Part shown: positions 17,447-28,140 of the stretch, in pieces
How positions within the stretch are numbered: position 1 is the stretch's first letter
Layout: every line of letters starts with the position of its first letter
Source of the DNA: an uncultured SAR86 cluster bacterium
GTDB taxonomy: Bacteria; Pseudomonadota; Gammaproteobacteria; Magnimaribacterales; D2472
Assembly (NCBI GenBank): GCA_902518715.1
Contig: CABYHU010000007.1
Span: 1-57,188, forward strand
DNA length: 57,188 nt
Reading direction: 5' to 3'
The notes under the pieces: model-generated
What the model was told of the DNA's origin: nothing
Databases searched by the model: none
What the model saw: only the letters and a program-made list of their open reading frames with translations
Translations under genes and position numbers: made by a program

Positions 17447-18652
17447 CTATTTCCATGGCGGGAAAGGATCATCTAGTGTTTCCCAATAGGATTCTCCCTT
17501 TAAAAGCTCTTCCTCAGATAAAAGGCAATTATCTAGAGCTTTCAACATTGCATCCTCATCTAGACTTTGACCTATAAAAACTAGTTCTTGTCGTTTATCG
17601 CCAAATGGATCTTCCCATTGTTCTCTAATGGTATTAATTGACTCTTCATCGGTTGGCCAACTATCAGAAGGAACTGAGCTCCAAAACATTCCGGCATAAC
17701 CATATCTTGCAATACCTCCAGCTTGGCTCCATTGACCAGCATACTCATGTCTTGACGCAAGCCAGAAGATTCCTTTAGACCGAATTAATTTCCCATACTG
17801 TTTTGTGCCATGAAGGAATTTATAAAATCTTTCTGGGTGAAAGGGCAGTCTCGCAATAAAGCTAAAACTTCCAATTCCATACTCTTCTGTCTCAGGAACA
17901 TGTTCTCCTCTCATTTCTTTTAACCACCCCGGAGCTTGCTGTGCTCGCTCAAAATCAAAAAGCCCGGTATCCAAAACTTCTTCAACATCAACCTGTCCTT
18001 GTGAAATTGGAAGGATCTGGGCATGAGTATTAAGGCTTTTAAGTATCGCTTTAAGTTTTTCTATATCCTCTGATTCAACAAGGTCAGTCTTACTAATAAG
18101 AAGAATATCTGCAAACTCAATTTGATCCACTAACAGATCGGCAACACTTCTGTCATCATCTTCCCCAAGAGATTCTCCTGAATCTTTTAGATATTTAGCT
18201 TCTTCATAATCTTTAAGAAAATTCACAGCATCCACAACAGTTACCATAGTATCTAACCTAGCAACATCAGATAAAGATACTCCTGTTTCATCAGCAAATG
18301 TAAAAGTTTCAGCAACAGGTAAAGGCTCAGATATTCCCGTTGATTCAATTACGAGATAATCAAACTTTTTTTCTTTTGCTAACTTATTAACTTCCAAAAG
18401 CAAATCTTCTCTTAGAGTGCAGCAAATACATCCATTGCTCATTTCCACTAGTTTTTCTTCACTATGATTTAGTGAGACTTCATTTTTTACGATGCCAGCA
18501 TCAATATTAATTTCACTCATATCATTAACAATGACAGCAACTTTTTTACCTTGACGATTGTTAAGAATATGACTTAAAACTGTAGTTTTACCTGCACCAA
18601 GAAAGCCTGATAGAACTGTTACAGGCAATCTATTTTCAATAGATATATCCAT
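17447..18652 (-). CDS. COG0523 (CobW/G3E-family) GTPase, putative metallochaperone
   Basis: A 401-residue G3E GTPase. The P-loop GFLGAGKTT spans residues 16-24. The metal-binding CxCC motif is Cys75, Cys77 and Cys78 ([10 protein letters not shown]), and the guanine-specificity motif SKTD follows. The C-terminal CobW_C domain (about 265-380) includes the WLASRH segment. Members such as ZagA/YciC and ZigA insert or allocate zinc and other metals and are often Zur-regulated. The metal here is not readable from the sequence. It is divergent from the saccharopine-dehydrogenase-like gene with a 70-bp gap holding an inverted repeat. Confidence 0.87.
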   Translation of the reverse strand: MDISIENRLPVTVLSGFLGAGKTTVLSHILNNRQGKKVAVIVNDMSEINIDAGIVKNEVSLNHSEEKLVEMSNGCICCTLREDLLLEVNKLAKEKKFDYLVIESTGISEPLPVAETFTFADETGVSLSDVARLDTMVTVVDAVNFLKDYEEAKYLKDSGESLGEDDDRSVADLLVDQIEFADILLISKTDLVESEDIEKLKAILKSLNTHAQILPISQGQVDVEEVLDTGLFDFERAQQAPGWLKEMRGEHVPETEEYGIGSFSFIARLPFHPERFYKFLHGTKQYGKLIRSKGIFWLASRHEYAGQWSQAGGIARYGYAGMFWSSVPSDSWPTDEESINTIREQWEDPFGDKRQELVFIGQSLDEDAMLKALDNCLLSEEELLKGESYWETLDDPFPPWK

Positions 18653-18683
18653 ATTTACTTCCTTTAATTACTCCTTTAAATTT

Positions 18684-18708
18684 AACATATGTGTCAAGTA
18701 CTTATGTT
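18684..18708. promoter_or_regulatory. Inverted repeat in the divergent COG0523/dehydrogenase promoter region
   Basis: AACATA and TATGTT form 6-bp arms separated by 13 bases within the 70-bp divergent gap. The spacing suits a dimeric repressor. It does not match the classical Zur box closely. The centre holds GTGTCAAGTA, a decamer repeated in the tolC/parE gap at 22607. Confidence 0.25.
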
Positions 18709-18722
18709 GATAGAATGAAGAT

Positions 18723-19907
18723 ATGAACAAAGATATTGAGATTGTGATCTATGGTGCGACCGGTTTTACTGGTCAGCTATGCGTTAAATACTTTCAATCA
18801 TTAGATCTTGAAATTAAGTGGGCAATAGCAGGAAGAAATCTAGAGAAATTACAGGATGTAGCTAATAAACTTTCTGCAAATGTTGAAATTTTTATTGCTG
18901 ATTCTAATGATGAAGAAGGGTTAAGAAATATTTGCTCAAGATCAAAAGTTGTTTTATCAACCGCTGGTCCATTTCATAGATATGGATCAAAACTTGTTGC
19001 AGCATGTGTTGAAAATGGAACGCATTATGTTGATATCACAGGCGAGAACTTTTGGGTTAAAGGGTTGATTGAGAAATATCATGAGGAAGCATCAAGAAAA
19101 GGGATAAGAATAATTCCATCTTGTGGGTTTGATTCAATACCTTCAGATATTGGAACTTTCTTTGCTGTTAGATCTTCAAACAAGCCAGTAAAAAGAGTTG
19201 ACTCGTTTCACTCTTGGAAAGGAGAAGCCTCTGGTGGAACTATAGAGACAATGTTTGCCATGGGAGATTTAGATCTTGGAAAAGAAATCCGTGACCCTTT
19301 TCTTCTTAATCCGGAAGGATCATATACAAATGAGCAAAAGAAATTAAGCTCCGATGTGTTCAAGATTTCTAAACAGAAAGATTTAAATGCATGGTCAGGC
19401 CCATTCGTGATGGCAGGCGCTAATACTAGAGTAGTAAGGAGAAGTGAGGCTCTATTGACCGAACGTCAGAAGTCTTACGGAAATAATTTCACATATCAGG
19501 AGCATGCTTTTCATACAAGTTGGGGTAAAGCCTTCTTTTCAACTCTTGGACTAGGGTTGCTAGGTTTAACTCTTGTATCACCTTTAAGAAAAATTGTTAG
19601 ATCATTCTTAAGAAAACCAGGAGAGGGGCCTTCTTTAGAGGTTCAAGAAAATGGCTGGTTTGATTGTAAATACTTAGTTGAAAATGAGGATGGCCAGAAG
19701 TCTCTTTATAGAATGTCTGGCAAAGGTGATCCTGGCTATAAAGTTACATCTAAGTTTGCAGCTGAATGTGCATTATCATTACTTGAAGATCCAGAATCTC
19801 TCCCAGGAGGTAGAGAGTATGGAGGAGTCCTTACAAGCGCATCAGGACTTGGAAATGTATTAGTTGAAAGACTTAAAAATGCGGATATACATTTCGAAGC
19901 GCTCTGA
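18723..19907 (+). CDS. Saccharopine-dehydrogenase-like NAD(P)-binding oxidoreductase
   Basis: A 394-residue protein with an N-terminal Rossmann fold (YGATGFTGQL near residues 10-19) and the arrangement of the saccharopine dehydrogenase/trans-acting enoyl reductase family: LSTAGPFHRYGSKLV, the YVDITGE strand and CGFDSIPSDIGT. A hydrophobic patch near 277-290 (LGLGLLGLTLVSPL) may touch the membrane. In mycobacteria relatives reduce lipid intermediates; here the substrate is unknown and true lysine-pathway activity is unlikely. It is the first gene rightward from a divergent promoter shared with the COG0523 GTPase, and coaD follows after 38 bases. Confidence 0.8.
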   Translation: MNKDIEIVIYGATGFTGQLCVKYFQSLDLEIKWAIAGRNLEKLQDVANKLSANVEIFIADSNDEEGLRNICSRSKVVLSTAGPFHRYGSKLVAACVENGTHYVDITGENFWVKGLIEKYHEEASRKGIRIIPSCGFDSIPSDIGTFFAVRSSNKPVKRVDSFHSWKGEASGGTIETMFAMGDLDLGKEIRDPFLLNPEGSYTNEQKKLSSDVFKISKQKDLNAWSGPFVMAGANTRVVRRSEALLTERQKSYGNNFTYQEHAFHTSWGKAFFSTLGLGLLGLTLVSPLRKIVRSFLRKPGEGPSLEVQENGWFDCKYLVENEDGQKSLYRMSGKGDPGYKVTSKFAAECALSLLEDPESLPGGREYGGVLTSASGLGNVLVERLKNADIHFEAL

Positions 19908-19945
19908 TATTTCCAAATAGATAACAATTTAGGTATTATTTTGCT

Positions 19946-20428
19946 ATGAAAGTAGCAATCTACCCTGGTTCATTCGACCCAATTACGGTTGGACACATGG
20001 ATATTGTTGAAAGAGCAACTGTGCTCTTTGACAAGGTTATTATTAGCGTTGCCGAGACAGATATGAAAAATCCACTTTTTTCTTCTGAAGAAAGATTAGA
20101 CTTAGTGAGCTCAATCTATGCTGATAATGAAAAGATTGAGGTTGTTGCATTTAAAAAGAAACTTACAGTTGATCTTGCAAGGGAAAATAATGCATGTGCC
20201 ATCATTAGAGGTTTGAGAGCAGTATCTGATTTTGAGCATGAGTTTCAACTAGCTACAATGAATAGGGCACTTGCTCCAGACATAGAAAGCATTTTTTTGA
20301 CTCCTAAGGACACACTCATTTATGTATCATCAAGTCTAGTTAAGGAAATTGCTAGTTTAGGAGGAGATATTTCAAATTTTGTTCATGAAAATGTAGAAAT
20401 GGCTCTTAAAGCGAAACTAAATCATTAG
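19946..20428 (+). CDS. coaD: Phosphopantetheine adenylyltransferase
   Basis: It adenylates 4'-phosphopantetheine in the penultimate step of coenzyme A synthesis. The 160-residue protein is of standard length with the nucleotidyltransferase signature YPGSFDPITVGHMDIVERA (the TxGH version of HxGH), the IIRGLRAVSDFEHEFQ substrate loop and ISSS-type ATP motif (YVSSSLVKEIA). Its stop TAG overlaps the convergent mutM stop TAA. coaD next to mutM is a common pairing in proteobacteria. Confidence 0.95.
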   Translation: MKVAIYPGSFDPITVGHMDIVERATVLFDKVIISVAETDMKNPLFSSEERLDLVSSIYADNEKIEVVAFKKKLTVDLARENNACAIIRGLRAVSDFEHEFQLATMNRALAPDIESIFLTPKDTLIYVSSSLVKEIASLGGDISNFVHENVEMALKAKLNH

Positions 20429-20430
20429 TT
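20415..20430. terminator. 6-bp stem-loop over the coaD/mutM overlapping stops
   Basis: AACTAA-ATCA-TTAGTT is an inverted repeat that contains both overlapping stop codons (20425-20428). It is AT-only apart from one C-G pair and has no U-tract, so it is a weak candidate for bidirectional termination or processing. Confidence 0.25.
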
Positions 20431-21234
20431 CTGGCAGCTCTTACAATAAAAAGTTGATCTCTGATTCTGGACAAACCTAAGAATCTTCTCATTACAAACT
20501 CTACATTCTTCATTCTCTCGATCATAAACGTTTAACTCAATCTTAAAATAACCTTTATTACCATCTGCAGAGTAAAAGTCTTTTAGAGTAGTTCCACCTT
20601 TAGTTATTGCTTCTTTGATAATCCTTTTTGTATTTTTCACTATTTCTTCGCATTGACTTTTATTTAAATACTTAATTTTTCTCCTAGGAGAAATACCTGA
20701 GCTGAATAATATCTCGCAAGCATAAATATTTCCTATACCTACTACATTCTTTTGATTCATTAAAAAGCTCTTTGTGGATACTCCTGCTTTCTTTATTTTT
20801 TTATAGAGATATTCAGAATTGAAGTCATCTTCAAGTGGTTCTGGGCCGAGATGCTTTATCAAGAAATGATATTGGGGATCTGTTGATAAGTGGAGAGACC
20901 CAAATCTTCTTGGATCATTAAAAATCAGGATTTCTTTATCAAACTCAAAGACAACATGATCATGCTTTCTTGTCTCATTGCTTCCAAGCTTTTGTATTCT
21001 AAAAGTTCCCGTCATACCTAGATGAATTATTATTGTCATTTCATCCAGATTTAAAAATATATATTTTGCTCTTCTGGAGATAGATAATATTTTTACATCT
21101 TTTATTTTGTTAATTAATTTTTCATCTATTGGCCAACGCAAAGATGGATTATTAACAATTATCCGTTTAAGAGTCTTGCCCTTGAAAGGGAGGATGGCAT
21201 TCTTAGTGGTTTCTACTTCAGGGAGTTCTGGCAT
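20425..21234 (-). CDS. mutM: Formamidopyrimidine-DNA glycosylase
   Basis: It removes 8-oxoguanine and FaPy lesions and nicks the abasic site. The 269-residue protein starts with PELPEVETT after the initiator Met, so Pro2 is the catalytic nucleophile and Glu3 its partner. A KYIFLNL strand, the QKNVVGIGNIYACEILF helix-two-turn-helix, and a C-terminal zinc finger (CRVC with CKSC) are intact. It begins at the last base of the tolC stop (position 21234 shared), so the two are probably co-transcribed. Confidence 0.95.
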   Translation of the reverse strand: MPELPEVETTKNAILPFKGKTLKRIIVNNPSLRWPIDEKLINKIKDVKILSISRRAKYIFLNLDEMTIIIHLGMTGTFRIQKLGSNETRKHDHVVFEFDKEILIFNDPRRFGSLHLSTDPQYHFLIKHLGPEPLEDDFNSEYLYKKIKKAGVSTKSFLMNQKNVVGIGNIYACEILFSSGISPRRKIKYLNKSQCEEIVKNTKRIIKEAITKGGTTLKDFYSADGNKGYFKIELNVYDRENEECRVCNEKILRFVQNQRSTFYCKSCQN

Positions 21235-22550
21235 TAATTGAGATAGCCGTTGATCTCATTAATACTTTGAGGGCTTAAAGTCCCTGCCGCTAATTCAAGA
21301 TTTAATTGAGAGAGCAAATAGTCATATTTTGCGTTTGCTAGATTCTTTTCAGCGGTATAAAGATTCTTTTCAGCTTGGAGAAGATCCACAATATTTCTTG
21401 TTCCAACCTCATATCCAACTCTTGTTGCCTCAAGTGCGCTGTTAGCTGAAACAACAGCTTGTTTTTGAGCCTTTAAATTAGCGCCAAGAGTTATGACATT
21501 TGAGAACCCAGATCTAACTTCTTGAATCACTGTTCTTTGCGCAAAAAGTGTTTCTTCAACAGCTCTATTGTATTCGGCATAGGCCTGCCTTCTTCTTGAA
21601 CTGACAGCACCACCCTGAGAGATCGGTATTGAAAGGCTGAGGCTATAGTTCTTTCTTTGTGTCTCACTGGGAGCTTGAAAACCTAAATCTTCAAAACCTT
21701 CATATGTATATTGATTGGTATTTGATTCCGACTCAGTTCCGACAATATTAATTTTTGGTAAGTGCTCAGAGGCTGAGCTTCTCGCTGAATCCTGTGATGC
21801 ATCTCTTCGAAGAACTGATGCTTGAAGTCTGTAGTTATTTTTAAGCGCAATATCAACCCATTCTTGTTTAGTTGTAGGGTTAGGATTTTCTGGAACAATA
21901 TCTGCCTTGAGAGAATCTATCGAGAATATTTCTCTTCCTATTAAAGAATTAAGCTCTTCTCTTGCGTTAAAAAGCGCACCTTCAGAACGAATCTTTGCTG
22001 CCACGCTTAAATCATATGCTAATTGCGCCTCTTGAACTTCCGTAATAGCAGAAAGCCCAACTTCAAACCTCTGTTGGATTTGGTCAAGCTGCTTTTTAAT
22101 TGCTTTTTCTTCTGAAACAGCAGCATTAAGATTATCAATGGCTCTCAAAACACCAAAATATTTTTCTACTGTTCTAATAATCAAATTTTGTTGCGCATAA
22201 GCGAAGTCAGCTTCAGAAGCATCCGTAAGTTTTTTTGATCTTTTAAAGTTAAACCAAGAATCAAGTCTAAAAAGAGGTTGTGTTAATCTAGCGGTAACTG
22301 AGTTGTTATTATAAGCGCTTTGCAACTCATCAAATTGATAATATTCGTTCCAGTTGGTTGATCCGCTCAAAGTAACATTTGGCAGAAGTCCTGCTCTTCC
22401 TTGCACAACAAATTCTTTACCAGCTAAAAGCGAATATTCTGAGGATTTATATTGAGGATCATTATCAAGAGCTTCATTATAAATATCTAAAAGGTTTTCA
22501 GATGCTAAAGGCAAAGAAATGAATGATATTAAAACCAGATTTTTAAACAT
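21234..22550 (-). CDS. tolC: TolC-family outer-membrane efflux/secretion channel
   Basis: A 438-residue outer-membrane factor with a signal peptide (about 1-16) and two copies of the OEP alpha-barrel repeat. The N-terminus reads LLDIYNEALDNDPQYKSSEY, the classical TolC start; the second repeat begins near 225 (ALKNNYRLQASVLRRDASQ) and has the long helices with SNVITLGANLKAQKQAV. It probably serves as exit duct for RND pumps such as the one at 54497 and for type I secretion. It is divergent from parE; E. coli also has tolC near parE. Confidence 0.88.
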   Translation of the reverse strand: MFKNLVLISFISLPLASENLLDIYNEALDNDPQYKSSEYSLLAGKEFVVQGRAGLLPNVTLSGSTNWNEYYQFDELQSAYNNNSVTARLTQPLFRLDSWFNFKRSKKLTDASEADFAYAQQNLIIRTVEKYFGVLRAIDNLNAAVSEEKAIKKQLDQIQQRFEVGLSAITEVQEAQLAYDLSVAAKIRSEGALFNAREELNSLIGREIFSIDSLKADIVPENPNPTTKQEWVDIALKNNYRLQASVLRRDASQDSARSSASEHLPKINIVGTESESNTNQYTYEGFEDLGFQAPSETQRKNYSLSLSIPISQGGAVSSRRRQAYAEYNRAVEETLFAQRTVIQEVRSGFSNVITLGANLKAQKQAVVSANSALEATRVGYEVGTRNIVDLLQAEKNLYTAEKNLANAKYDYLLSQLNLELAAGTLSPQSINEINGYLN

Positions 22551-22570
22551 AACAATAATAATTGGGTTGC

Positions 22571-22613
22571 ATTAAACAACCTTTATGCTATCTGTGTCAA
22601 TATAAAGTGTCAA
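22571..22613 (-). promoter_or_regulatory. Tandem TTGACA promoters for tolC
   Basis: Read on the minus strand there are two TTGACA hexamers 13 bases apart (22608-22613 and 22595-22600). The first pairs with TAGCAT (22585-22590) at 17 bases and the second with TTTAAT (22571-22576) at 18 bases. Both would start transcription just upstream of tolC. Confidence 0.45.
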
Positions 22614-22619
22614 GTAAAC

Positions 22620-22649
22620 TTTACATTAAGGAATTATTTTCTTTATATT
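22620..22649 (+). promoter_or_regulatory. Candidate parE-parC promoter
   Basis: TTTACA (22620-22625) and TATATT (22644-22649) are spaced 18 bases apart on the plus strand, placing a start near 22656 and a leader of about 43 bases before the TTG start of parE. Confidence 0.4.
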
Positions 22650-22698
22650 ACTTAAGCTTAGAGTAAAATAGTTCCAACGCTTATAAAGGTATCTAACA

Positions 22699-24591
22699 TT
22701 GTCAAAAAAGGCTTACGATTCAAAAGCAATTGAGGTTTTGTCGGGTCTCGATCCCGTCAAAAAAAGACCAGGTATGTATACCGATACTTCCTGCCCAAAT
22801 CATCTTATTCAAGAAGTTCTGGATAACTCTGTAGATGAAGCTTTATCAGGTTATTGTAAGCGCATTAAAGTAAATCTTTATAAAGATAATAGCGTTGAAG
22901 TCTCAGATAATGGACGAGGCATGCCTGTTGATGTCCATCCTGAGCATAAGCTAACAGGCGTTGAATTAATTATGTGTAAGCTTCACGCTGGAGCAAAGTT
23001 CTCTGGAGAAGATTATGGTTTTTCAGGAGGGCTTCATGGAGTTGGAGTTTCTGTAGTCAATGCTTTATCCACCAAACTTAATGTAAAAATTAAACGTGAT
23101 TCAAAAGAGTATGAAATAAATTTCTCTGCCGGAGATAAAGACAATGATTTGAAATCAATAGGTGATGTTGGAGCTACGAATTCAGGAACCACAATTAGAT
23201 TTTATCCAGACAAACAATACTTCGAAACATTAGAGATAAACAAAAAGAGCTTAAAACATCTTCTAAAGGCTAAGGCAGTTCTTTGCCCAGGTCTTCAAAT
23301 AGATTACTTTGATGAAAAAAAGAATGAGAGAATTAAATGGATTTTTGATGAGGGGTTGAGTGACTACCTCGATGAGTTCTCAGGTTGTAATGAGAAACTT
23401 CTTGATGAAACTATTATTCTTTCTAAGACTTCCGATGATCAAGCATTAGATGTAGCAGTGAATTGGACTGAAGAGGCTTCAAATAATTTACTCAAAGAAA
23501 CTTATGTGAACTTAATTCCTACTGCATTAGGTGGCTCTCATTTAAATGGGTTTAAATCTGGTCTTCTTGAGGCAATAAAAGAATTCTGTGACTACAGGAA
23601 TTTGATTCCAAAAGGTATAAAAATTAACTCGGATGACATTCTTGCTAACTGCATTTTTGTAATTTCCTCAAAATTAAAGAATCCTCAGTTTGCTGGTCAA
23701 ACTAAAGAGAGGCTTGATTCTAAAGATCATATGAGCTTTGTTTCATCTTCAACAAAAGATTCTCTAAGTATTTGGCTTAACCAACATACCGAAGAGGGTG
23801 AAAAGATTGCGGATCTTGCAATTGCCGCTGCTCAAAAGAGGATTAAAAGCTCAACTAAAGTTGATAGAAAGAAAACATTTAAAGGCCCGGCTCTTCCTGG
23901 AAAGCTTTCAGACTGTAACTGCGATAATATCGAAGAAAGCGAGCTATTTTTAGTTGAGGGAGACTCAGCAGGAGGATCTGCAAAACAAGCTCGAGATAGA
24001 AGGTTTCAAGCAATAATGCCTTTAAGAGGAAAAATTCTTAATACCTGGGATTTAGAAAGTGCAGACATAATAAAATCTCAAGAAATTAAAGATCTTGCGA
24101 CTGCTATTGGATCATTGCCAGGAGATACAGATATTTCCAACCTAAGATATGGAAAGATTTGTATTCTTGCTGATGCCGACTCAGATGGACTGCACATAGC
24201 AACTTTATTATGTGCATTATTCCTCAGACACTATAAGAATTTAGTAACTTCAGGAAAAATCTTTGTCTCCATGCCTCCGTTATATAGGATTGATGCTGCA
24301 AAAGAAGTTTTTTATGCCCTAGATGAGAATGAAAAAGAATCTATTGTTAAGAAGATTAAAAAACAGAACTCGAAAATTAAGATAGATATTCAAAGATTTA
24401 AAGGGCTTGGAGAAATGAATCCGTCTCAATTAAGAGAGACGGTTATGAAGCCTGAATCAAGAAGATTAGTTCAACTAACTTTAAGTAGTTCTGATAATGC
24501 AAACTCAGTATTTGATCTACTGCTTTCTAAAAAGAGAGCCCCAGATAGAAAAGAATGGCTTGAAAAGAAAGGTAACTTAGCGGAGATTTAA
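22699..24591 (+). CDS. parE: DNA topoisomerase IV subunit B
   Basis: The ATPase subunit of topoisomerase IV, which decatenates daughter chromosomes. The 630-residue protein has the GHKL ATPase domain ([36 protein letters not shown]), the transducer with QTKERL, and a TOPRIM domain with [15 protein letters not shown]. The N-terminus ([20 protein letters not shown]) and the short length identify ParE, not GyrB (about 800). The start is TTG, 7 bases after AAAGGT. Its TAA overlaps the parC ATG by one base. Confidence 0.96.
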   Translation: MSKKAYDSKAIEVLSGLDPVKKRPGMYTDTSCPNHLIQEVLDNSVDEALSGYCKRIKVNLYKDNSVEVSDNGRGMPVDVHPEHKLTGVELIMCKLHAGAKFSGEDYGFSGGLHGVGVSVVNALSTKLNVKIKRDSKEYEINFSAGDKDNDLKSIGDVGATNSGTTIRFYPDKQYFETLEINKKSLKHLLKAKAVLCPGLQIDYFDEKKNERIKWIFDEGLSDYLDEFSGCNEKLLDETIILSKTSDDQALDVAVNWTEEASNNLLKETYVNLIPTALGGSHLNGFKSGLLEAIKEFCDYRNLIPKGIKINSDDILANCIFVISSKLKNPQFAGQTKERLDSKDHMSFVSSSTKDSLSIWLNQHTEEGEKIADLAIAAAQKRIKSSTKVDRKKTFKGPALPGKLSDCNCDNIEESELFLVEGDSAGGSAKQARDRRFQAIMPLRGKILNTWDLESADIIKSQEIKDLATAIGSLPGDTDISNLRYGKICILADADSDGLHIATLLCALFLRHYKNLVTSGKIFVSMPPLYRIDAAKEVFYALDENEKESIVKKIKKQNSKIKIDIQRFKGLGEMNPSQLRETVMKPESRRLVQLTLSSSDNANSVFDLLLSKKRAPDRKEWLEKKGNLAEI

Positions 24592-26843
24592 TGACTAAAG
24601 AAAATTTAGATAAACAAAGCATTAAAAAATATGCAGAAAATGCATATCTCAATTATTCGATGTATGTCATTTTGGATCGAGCTTTGCCCAATATTGGAGA
24701 TGGGCTGAAGCCAGTACAAAGAAGGATTTTATATGCAATGTCAGAACTTGGACTAAATGCATCATCAAAGTATAAGAAATCTGCTAGAACTGTTGGAGAT
24801 GTAATAGGTAAATTCCATCCGCATGGTGATAGTGCTGCTTATGAAGCGATGGTTTTAATGGCACAAGATTTTTCATTTAGGTACCCATTTGTAGATGGTC
24901 AAGGAAATTGGGGATCGCAAGATGATCCTAAATCTTTTGCGGCAATGAGATATACAGAATCTAAACTAACAAAATTTTCAGACCTTCTAATAGATGAGTT
25001 AAAGCAAGGGACAGTGGATTGGCAGCCAAATTTTGATGGATCACTTCTTGAGCCAGTAATCTTTCCAGCAAAAGTTCCATCGATTTTACTTAATGGAACT
25101 ACAGGCATAGCAGTTGGTATGGCTACAGATATCCCATCACACAATATGACAGAGGTAATTGACGCAACTATCCATGTTTTAGAAAACCCTAAGACTTCTG
25201 TTGACCAAATTCTCAAATATATAAAGGGACCAGATTTTTCTAACGAGGCTCCAATTGTTGCATCTCCAGAAGAGTTAAATGAAATGTATAGCATTGGAAG
25301 AGGTGCTTTTAAAATGAAGTGTGCTTGGAAAAAAGAAGGTAATGACATCATTGTAACTGACCTCCCTCACCAAACGTCTGGCTCAAAAGTTTTAGAGCAA
25401 ATTTCAAATCAAATGATAAATAAAAAACTTCCAATGATTGTTGACCTAAGAGATGAGGGCGATCATGAGGAGCCAACAAGATTAGTAATAAGCTTAAAAT
25501 CGAATCGAGTTAATGCAGAGGATCTCATGAATCATTTATATGCATCAACAGACTTACAGAAAAACTACAGGGGTAACTTTAATTTAATTTCTCTAAAAGG
25601 GTCACCTAAGGTTTACTCAATAAAAGATCTTCTAAGCGACTGGATAGCATTCAGGAAAACAACAGTAACTAGAAAGCTCGAACACAGGCTTGATCAAGTA
25701 GATGATAGATTACATATATTAGAAGGCTTATTAATTGTCTATCTCGATCTAGATAAAGTAATTAAGATCATCAGAAAATCAGATGATCCCAAAAAAGAAC
25801 TTACTAAGAAATTCAAAATATCTGATATTCAGGCTAATGCAATATTAGAGATAAAACTTAGACAGCTTGCAAAACTTGAACAAATTAAATTAGAAGAAGA
25901 AAGTGATGCACTTAAAAAAGAGAAAAAAGAACTTGAGAAGATTCTTAATTCAAAGGCAAGATTGAAAACCTTTATTAAAAATGAATTAAAAGAAATAAAA
26001 GAAAACTTTGGAGATGACAGAAACTCTCCAATTATTGAATCTTCAAGCGCAAAGATGTTCTCTGAGGAAGATACCATTACATCCGATCCTGTAACAATTG
26101 TCCTTTCAAATGCGGGTTGGATTAGAAGTGCCAAAGGTCACGAAATAGATCCTTCAACTCTTTCCTATAGGGGAGAGGATAAATTAAAAGACTTTAGTCG
26201 AGGAAGAAATAATCAACCCTGTGTATTTATTGATGCTCTTGGCAAAGCTTATACATTGCCTGCGCATACACTCCCTTCTGCAAGAGGTCTGGGCGAGCCA
26301 CTAACAGGAAGAGTTACTTCTAGCTCAGGAGTTGAGTTTATGAGTGTTGCAATTGGAAAAGGTGAGGATAAGTTTCTTATTGCCAATACATCTGGATATG
26401 GATTTCTCGCAAACTTTGAAGATATGATCTCCAATAAGAAAACAGGTAAAGCGTTTATGAGGGTTCCTGACGGCGCTGAGATTCTTCCTTGTGAGAAAAT
26501 TATGCAAGATGATAAATATATAGCTGCTGTAACCAACTTTGGGAAGTTATTAATTTTTAATTTGGATGAGCTCACGGTCCTAGCAAAAGGCAAAGGCACT
26601 AAAATAATAAATATTCCTAAAAAACAGTTTGTTGAAAAGAAGGAAAGATTAATTATTGTAAAACCGTTTAGCGAAGGATCTAAATTAAATATTCAAAGAG
26701 ACAATGGAAATATTAGGACGTTTTCTCCAAAAGAACTAGAAGGATTTAAACATGAGCGAGCAAAAAGAGGACGATCTTTACCTCAAGGTTATAAAAGGGT
26801 TTTATCGATAACGGTTGAAAGACCTGAATCTACTTCCAATTAG
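24591..26843 (+). CDS. parC: DNA topoisomerase IV subunit A
   Basis: The DNA-cutting subunit of topoisomerase IV. At 750 residues it matches ParC (E. coli 752). The active tyrosine is Tyr121 (AAMRYTESK). The quinolone region reads [12 protein letters not shown] with Ser81 and Glu85, the unmutated state at both usual resistance positions. A coiled coil occupies about 420-470, and the C-terminal beta-pinwheel (500-750) is reduced in motif strength as is usual for ParC. It overlaps the convergent phosphofructokinase gene by 14 bases. Confidence 0.96.
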   Translation: MTKENLDKQSIKKYAENAYLNYSMYVILDRALPNIGDGLKPVQRRILYAMSELGLNASSKYKKSARTVGDVIGKFHPHGDSAAYEAMVLMAQDFSFRYPFVDGQGNWGSQDDPKSFAAMRYTESKLTKFSDLLIDELKQGTVDWQPNFDGSLLEPVIFPAKVPSILLNGTTGIAVGMATDIPSHNMTEVIDATIHVLENPKTSVDQILKYIKGPDFSNEAPIVASPEELNEMYSIGRGAFKMKCAWKKEGNDIIVTDLPHQTSGSKVLEQISNQMINKKLPMIVDLRDEGDHEEPTRLVISLKSNRVNAEDLMNHLYASTDLQKNYRGNFNLISLKGSPKVYSIKDLLSDWIAFRKTTVTRKLEHRLDQVDDRLHILEGLLIVYLDLDKVIKIIRKSDDPKKELTKKFKISDIQANAILEIKLRQLAKLEQIKLEEESDALKKEKKELEKILNSKARLKTFIKNELKEIKENFGDDRNSPIIESSSAKMFSEEDTITSDPVTIVLSNAGWIRSAKGHEIDPSTLSYRGEDKLKDFSRGRNNQPCVFIDALGKAYTLPAHTLPSARGLGEPLTGRVTSSSGVEFMSVAIGKGEDKFLIANTSGYGFLANFEDMISNKKTGKAFMRVPDGAEILPCEKIMQDDKYIAAVTNFGKLLIFNLDELTVLAKGKGTKIINIPKKQFVEKKERLIIVKPFSEGSKLNIQRDNGNIRTFSPKELEGFKHERAKRGRSLPQGYKRVLSITVERPESTSN

Positions 26844-26856
26844 GTAGCTTTTTCTT
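26830..26856 (+). terminator. Intrinsic terminator spanning the parC/pfp overlap
   Basis: CTACTT-CCAATT-AGGTAG folds into a 6-bp stem (one G-T pair) followed by CTTTTTCTT. The hairpin covers exactly the region of overlapping stops, so the parC terminator lies in the 3' coding end of the opposing gene. On the minus strand no U-tract follows. Confidence 0.45.
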
Positions 26857-28083
26857 AGCAAGAATTAATTTTGGTTCTTCTAGCTTTGGAAGACCATTCT
26901 TATAATTTACCGGTCCTTCACCTTGAATCAAAGGACTAAAATAATCTATACCTTTCTTAGTTATTCCAAAGCCATCTTTTGTAATAAAGCTTTTTGGTAG
27001 TTTTTTTTCTACATTTGCTATTTTAGAGAGTTTCGCAGGAACTATTTCCCAAGAATATTTAGAAGTCTTTTTTCTTTTTATTACTGGCATGACACCATTC
27101 ATACCTTTAACTGCATATTTAACGGCATATCTTCCAACCGCTTCAGCATGATCTAAATCAACTTTTGAAGAAATATGCCTCGCACTTCTTTGAAGATAAT
27201 CAGCCACTGCCCAATGATTTTTAAGTTTTAGTCTTCGAGAGATAAGATTTGCTAAAAAAGGAGCAACTCCACCAAGTTGCGCATGGCCAAAAGCATCTTT
27301 TATATCAGCTTCAGCAAGAAACTTATTTTTATTATTCTTTATTCCCTCTGAAGCTACAACAACACAGTAACCTAATTTGTTTACAGTCTCTTTTACTTTT
27401 TTTAAAAAAGCAGTTTGATTAAAAGTAATCTCCGGAAGAAGAATTATGTGAGGAGCATCAGAGTTATCTTGTTTTGCAAGAGCTGAAGATCCAGCAATCC
27501 ATCCAGCATGTCTTCCCATTACCTCTAGGATGAAGACTTTTGTAGAACTCTCCATCATTGATTGAACATCAAGACTTGCTTCTTGAGTCGATATCGCAAC
27601 ATATTTTGCAACTGACCCAAACCCTGGACATGTATCCGTAACAGCCAAATCATTATCAACTGTTTTAGGTATTGCGATACAGGTTAAATCATAGCCAAGA
27701 CTTTTACTTATTTGAGATACTTTATATGCAGTATCTGCAGAATCATTCCCACCATTATAAAAAAAATAACCAATATCATGAGCTTTAAAAACCTCTATAA
27801 GCCTTTTATATTCTTTTGCATTTTCATCTAAGCTTTTAAGTTTGTATCTGCATGATCCAAATACACCACCTGGCCTGCAATATAATGATTCAATAAGTTT
27901 TTTTGATTCTTTAGAGGTATCAATCAGGTTCTCGCGAAGTGCTCCAAGTATTCCATTTTGCCCTGCATAAACTTTATTTATTTGATTTGGGAATTTCTTT
28001 GCTTCCTGAATAACTGCAGCAGCAGTTGCATTAATGACAGAAGTTACACCACCGGATTGAGCATAAAAAGCATTTTTTTTCAT
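26830..28083 (-). CDS. pfp: Phosphofructokinase, PPi-dependent type
   Basis: It interconverts fructose 6-phosphate and fructose 1,6-bisphosphate. The 417-residue protein has GGND at 111-114 (ATP-PFKs have GGDG) and Lys140 directly before TVDND (ATP-PFKs have Gly in GTIDND). In the family these replacements mark pyrophosphate as phosphoryl donor, making the reaction reversible. The catalytic Asp143 and the [10 protein letters not shown] block are intact. It is a single gene divergent from mpl. The donor assignment is inferred from these residues. Confidence 0.85.
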   Translation of the reverse strand: MKKNAFYAQSGGVTSVINATAAAVIQEAKKFPNQINKVYAGQNGILGALRENLIDTSKESKKLIESLYCRPGGVFGSCRYKLKSLDENAKEYKRLIEVFKAHDIGYFFYNGGNDSADTAYKVSQISKSLGYDLTCIAIPKTVDNDLAVTDTCPGFGSVAKYVAISTQEASLDVQSMMESSTKVFILEVMGRHAGWIAGSSALAKQDNSDAPHIILLPEITFNQTAFLKKVKETVNKLGYCVVVASEGIKNNKNKFLAEADIKDAFGHAQLGGVAPFLANLISRRLKLKNHWAVADYLQRSARHISSKVDLDHAEAVGRYAVKYAVKGMNGVMPVIKRKKTSKYSWEIVPAKLSKIANVEKKLPKSFITKDGFGITKKGIDYFSPLIQGEGPVNYKNGLPKLEEPKLILAKKKLPNWK

Positions 28084-28140
28084 AGCTTAAGTAAAGATTT
28101 AACTATGCTAGCAAAAATGTTCTAATTATTAAAAGTATTT

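Noticed and set aside
24899-25351. 150-residue reading frame opposite parC
   Set aside because: It is antisense to strongly conserved ParC motifs and has no recognisable domain or ribosome-binding site; a shadow frame.
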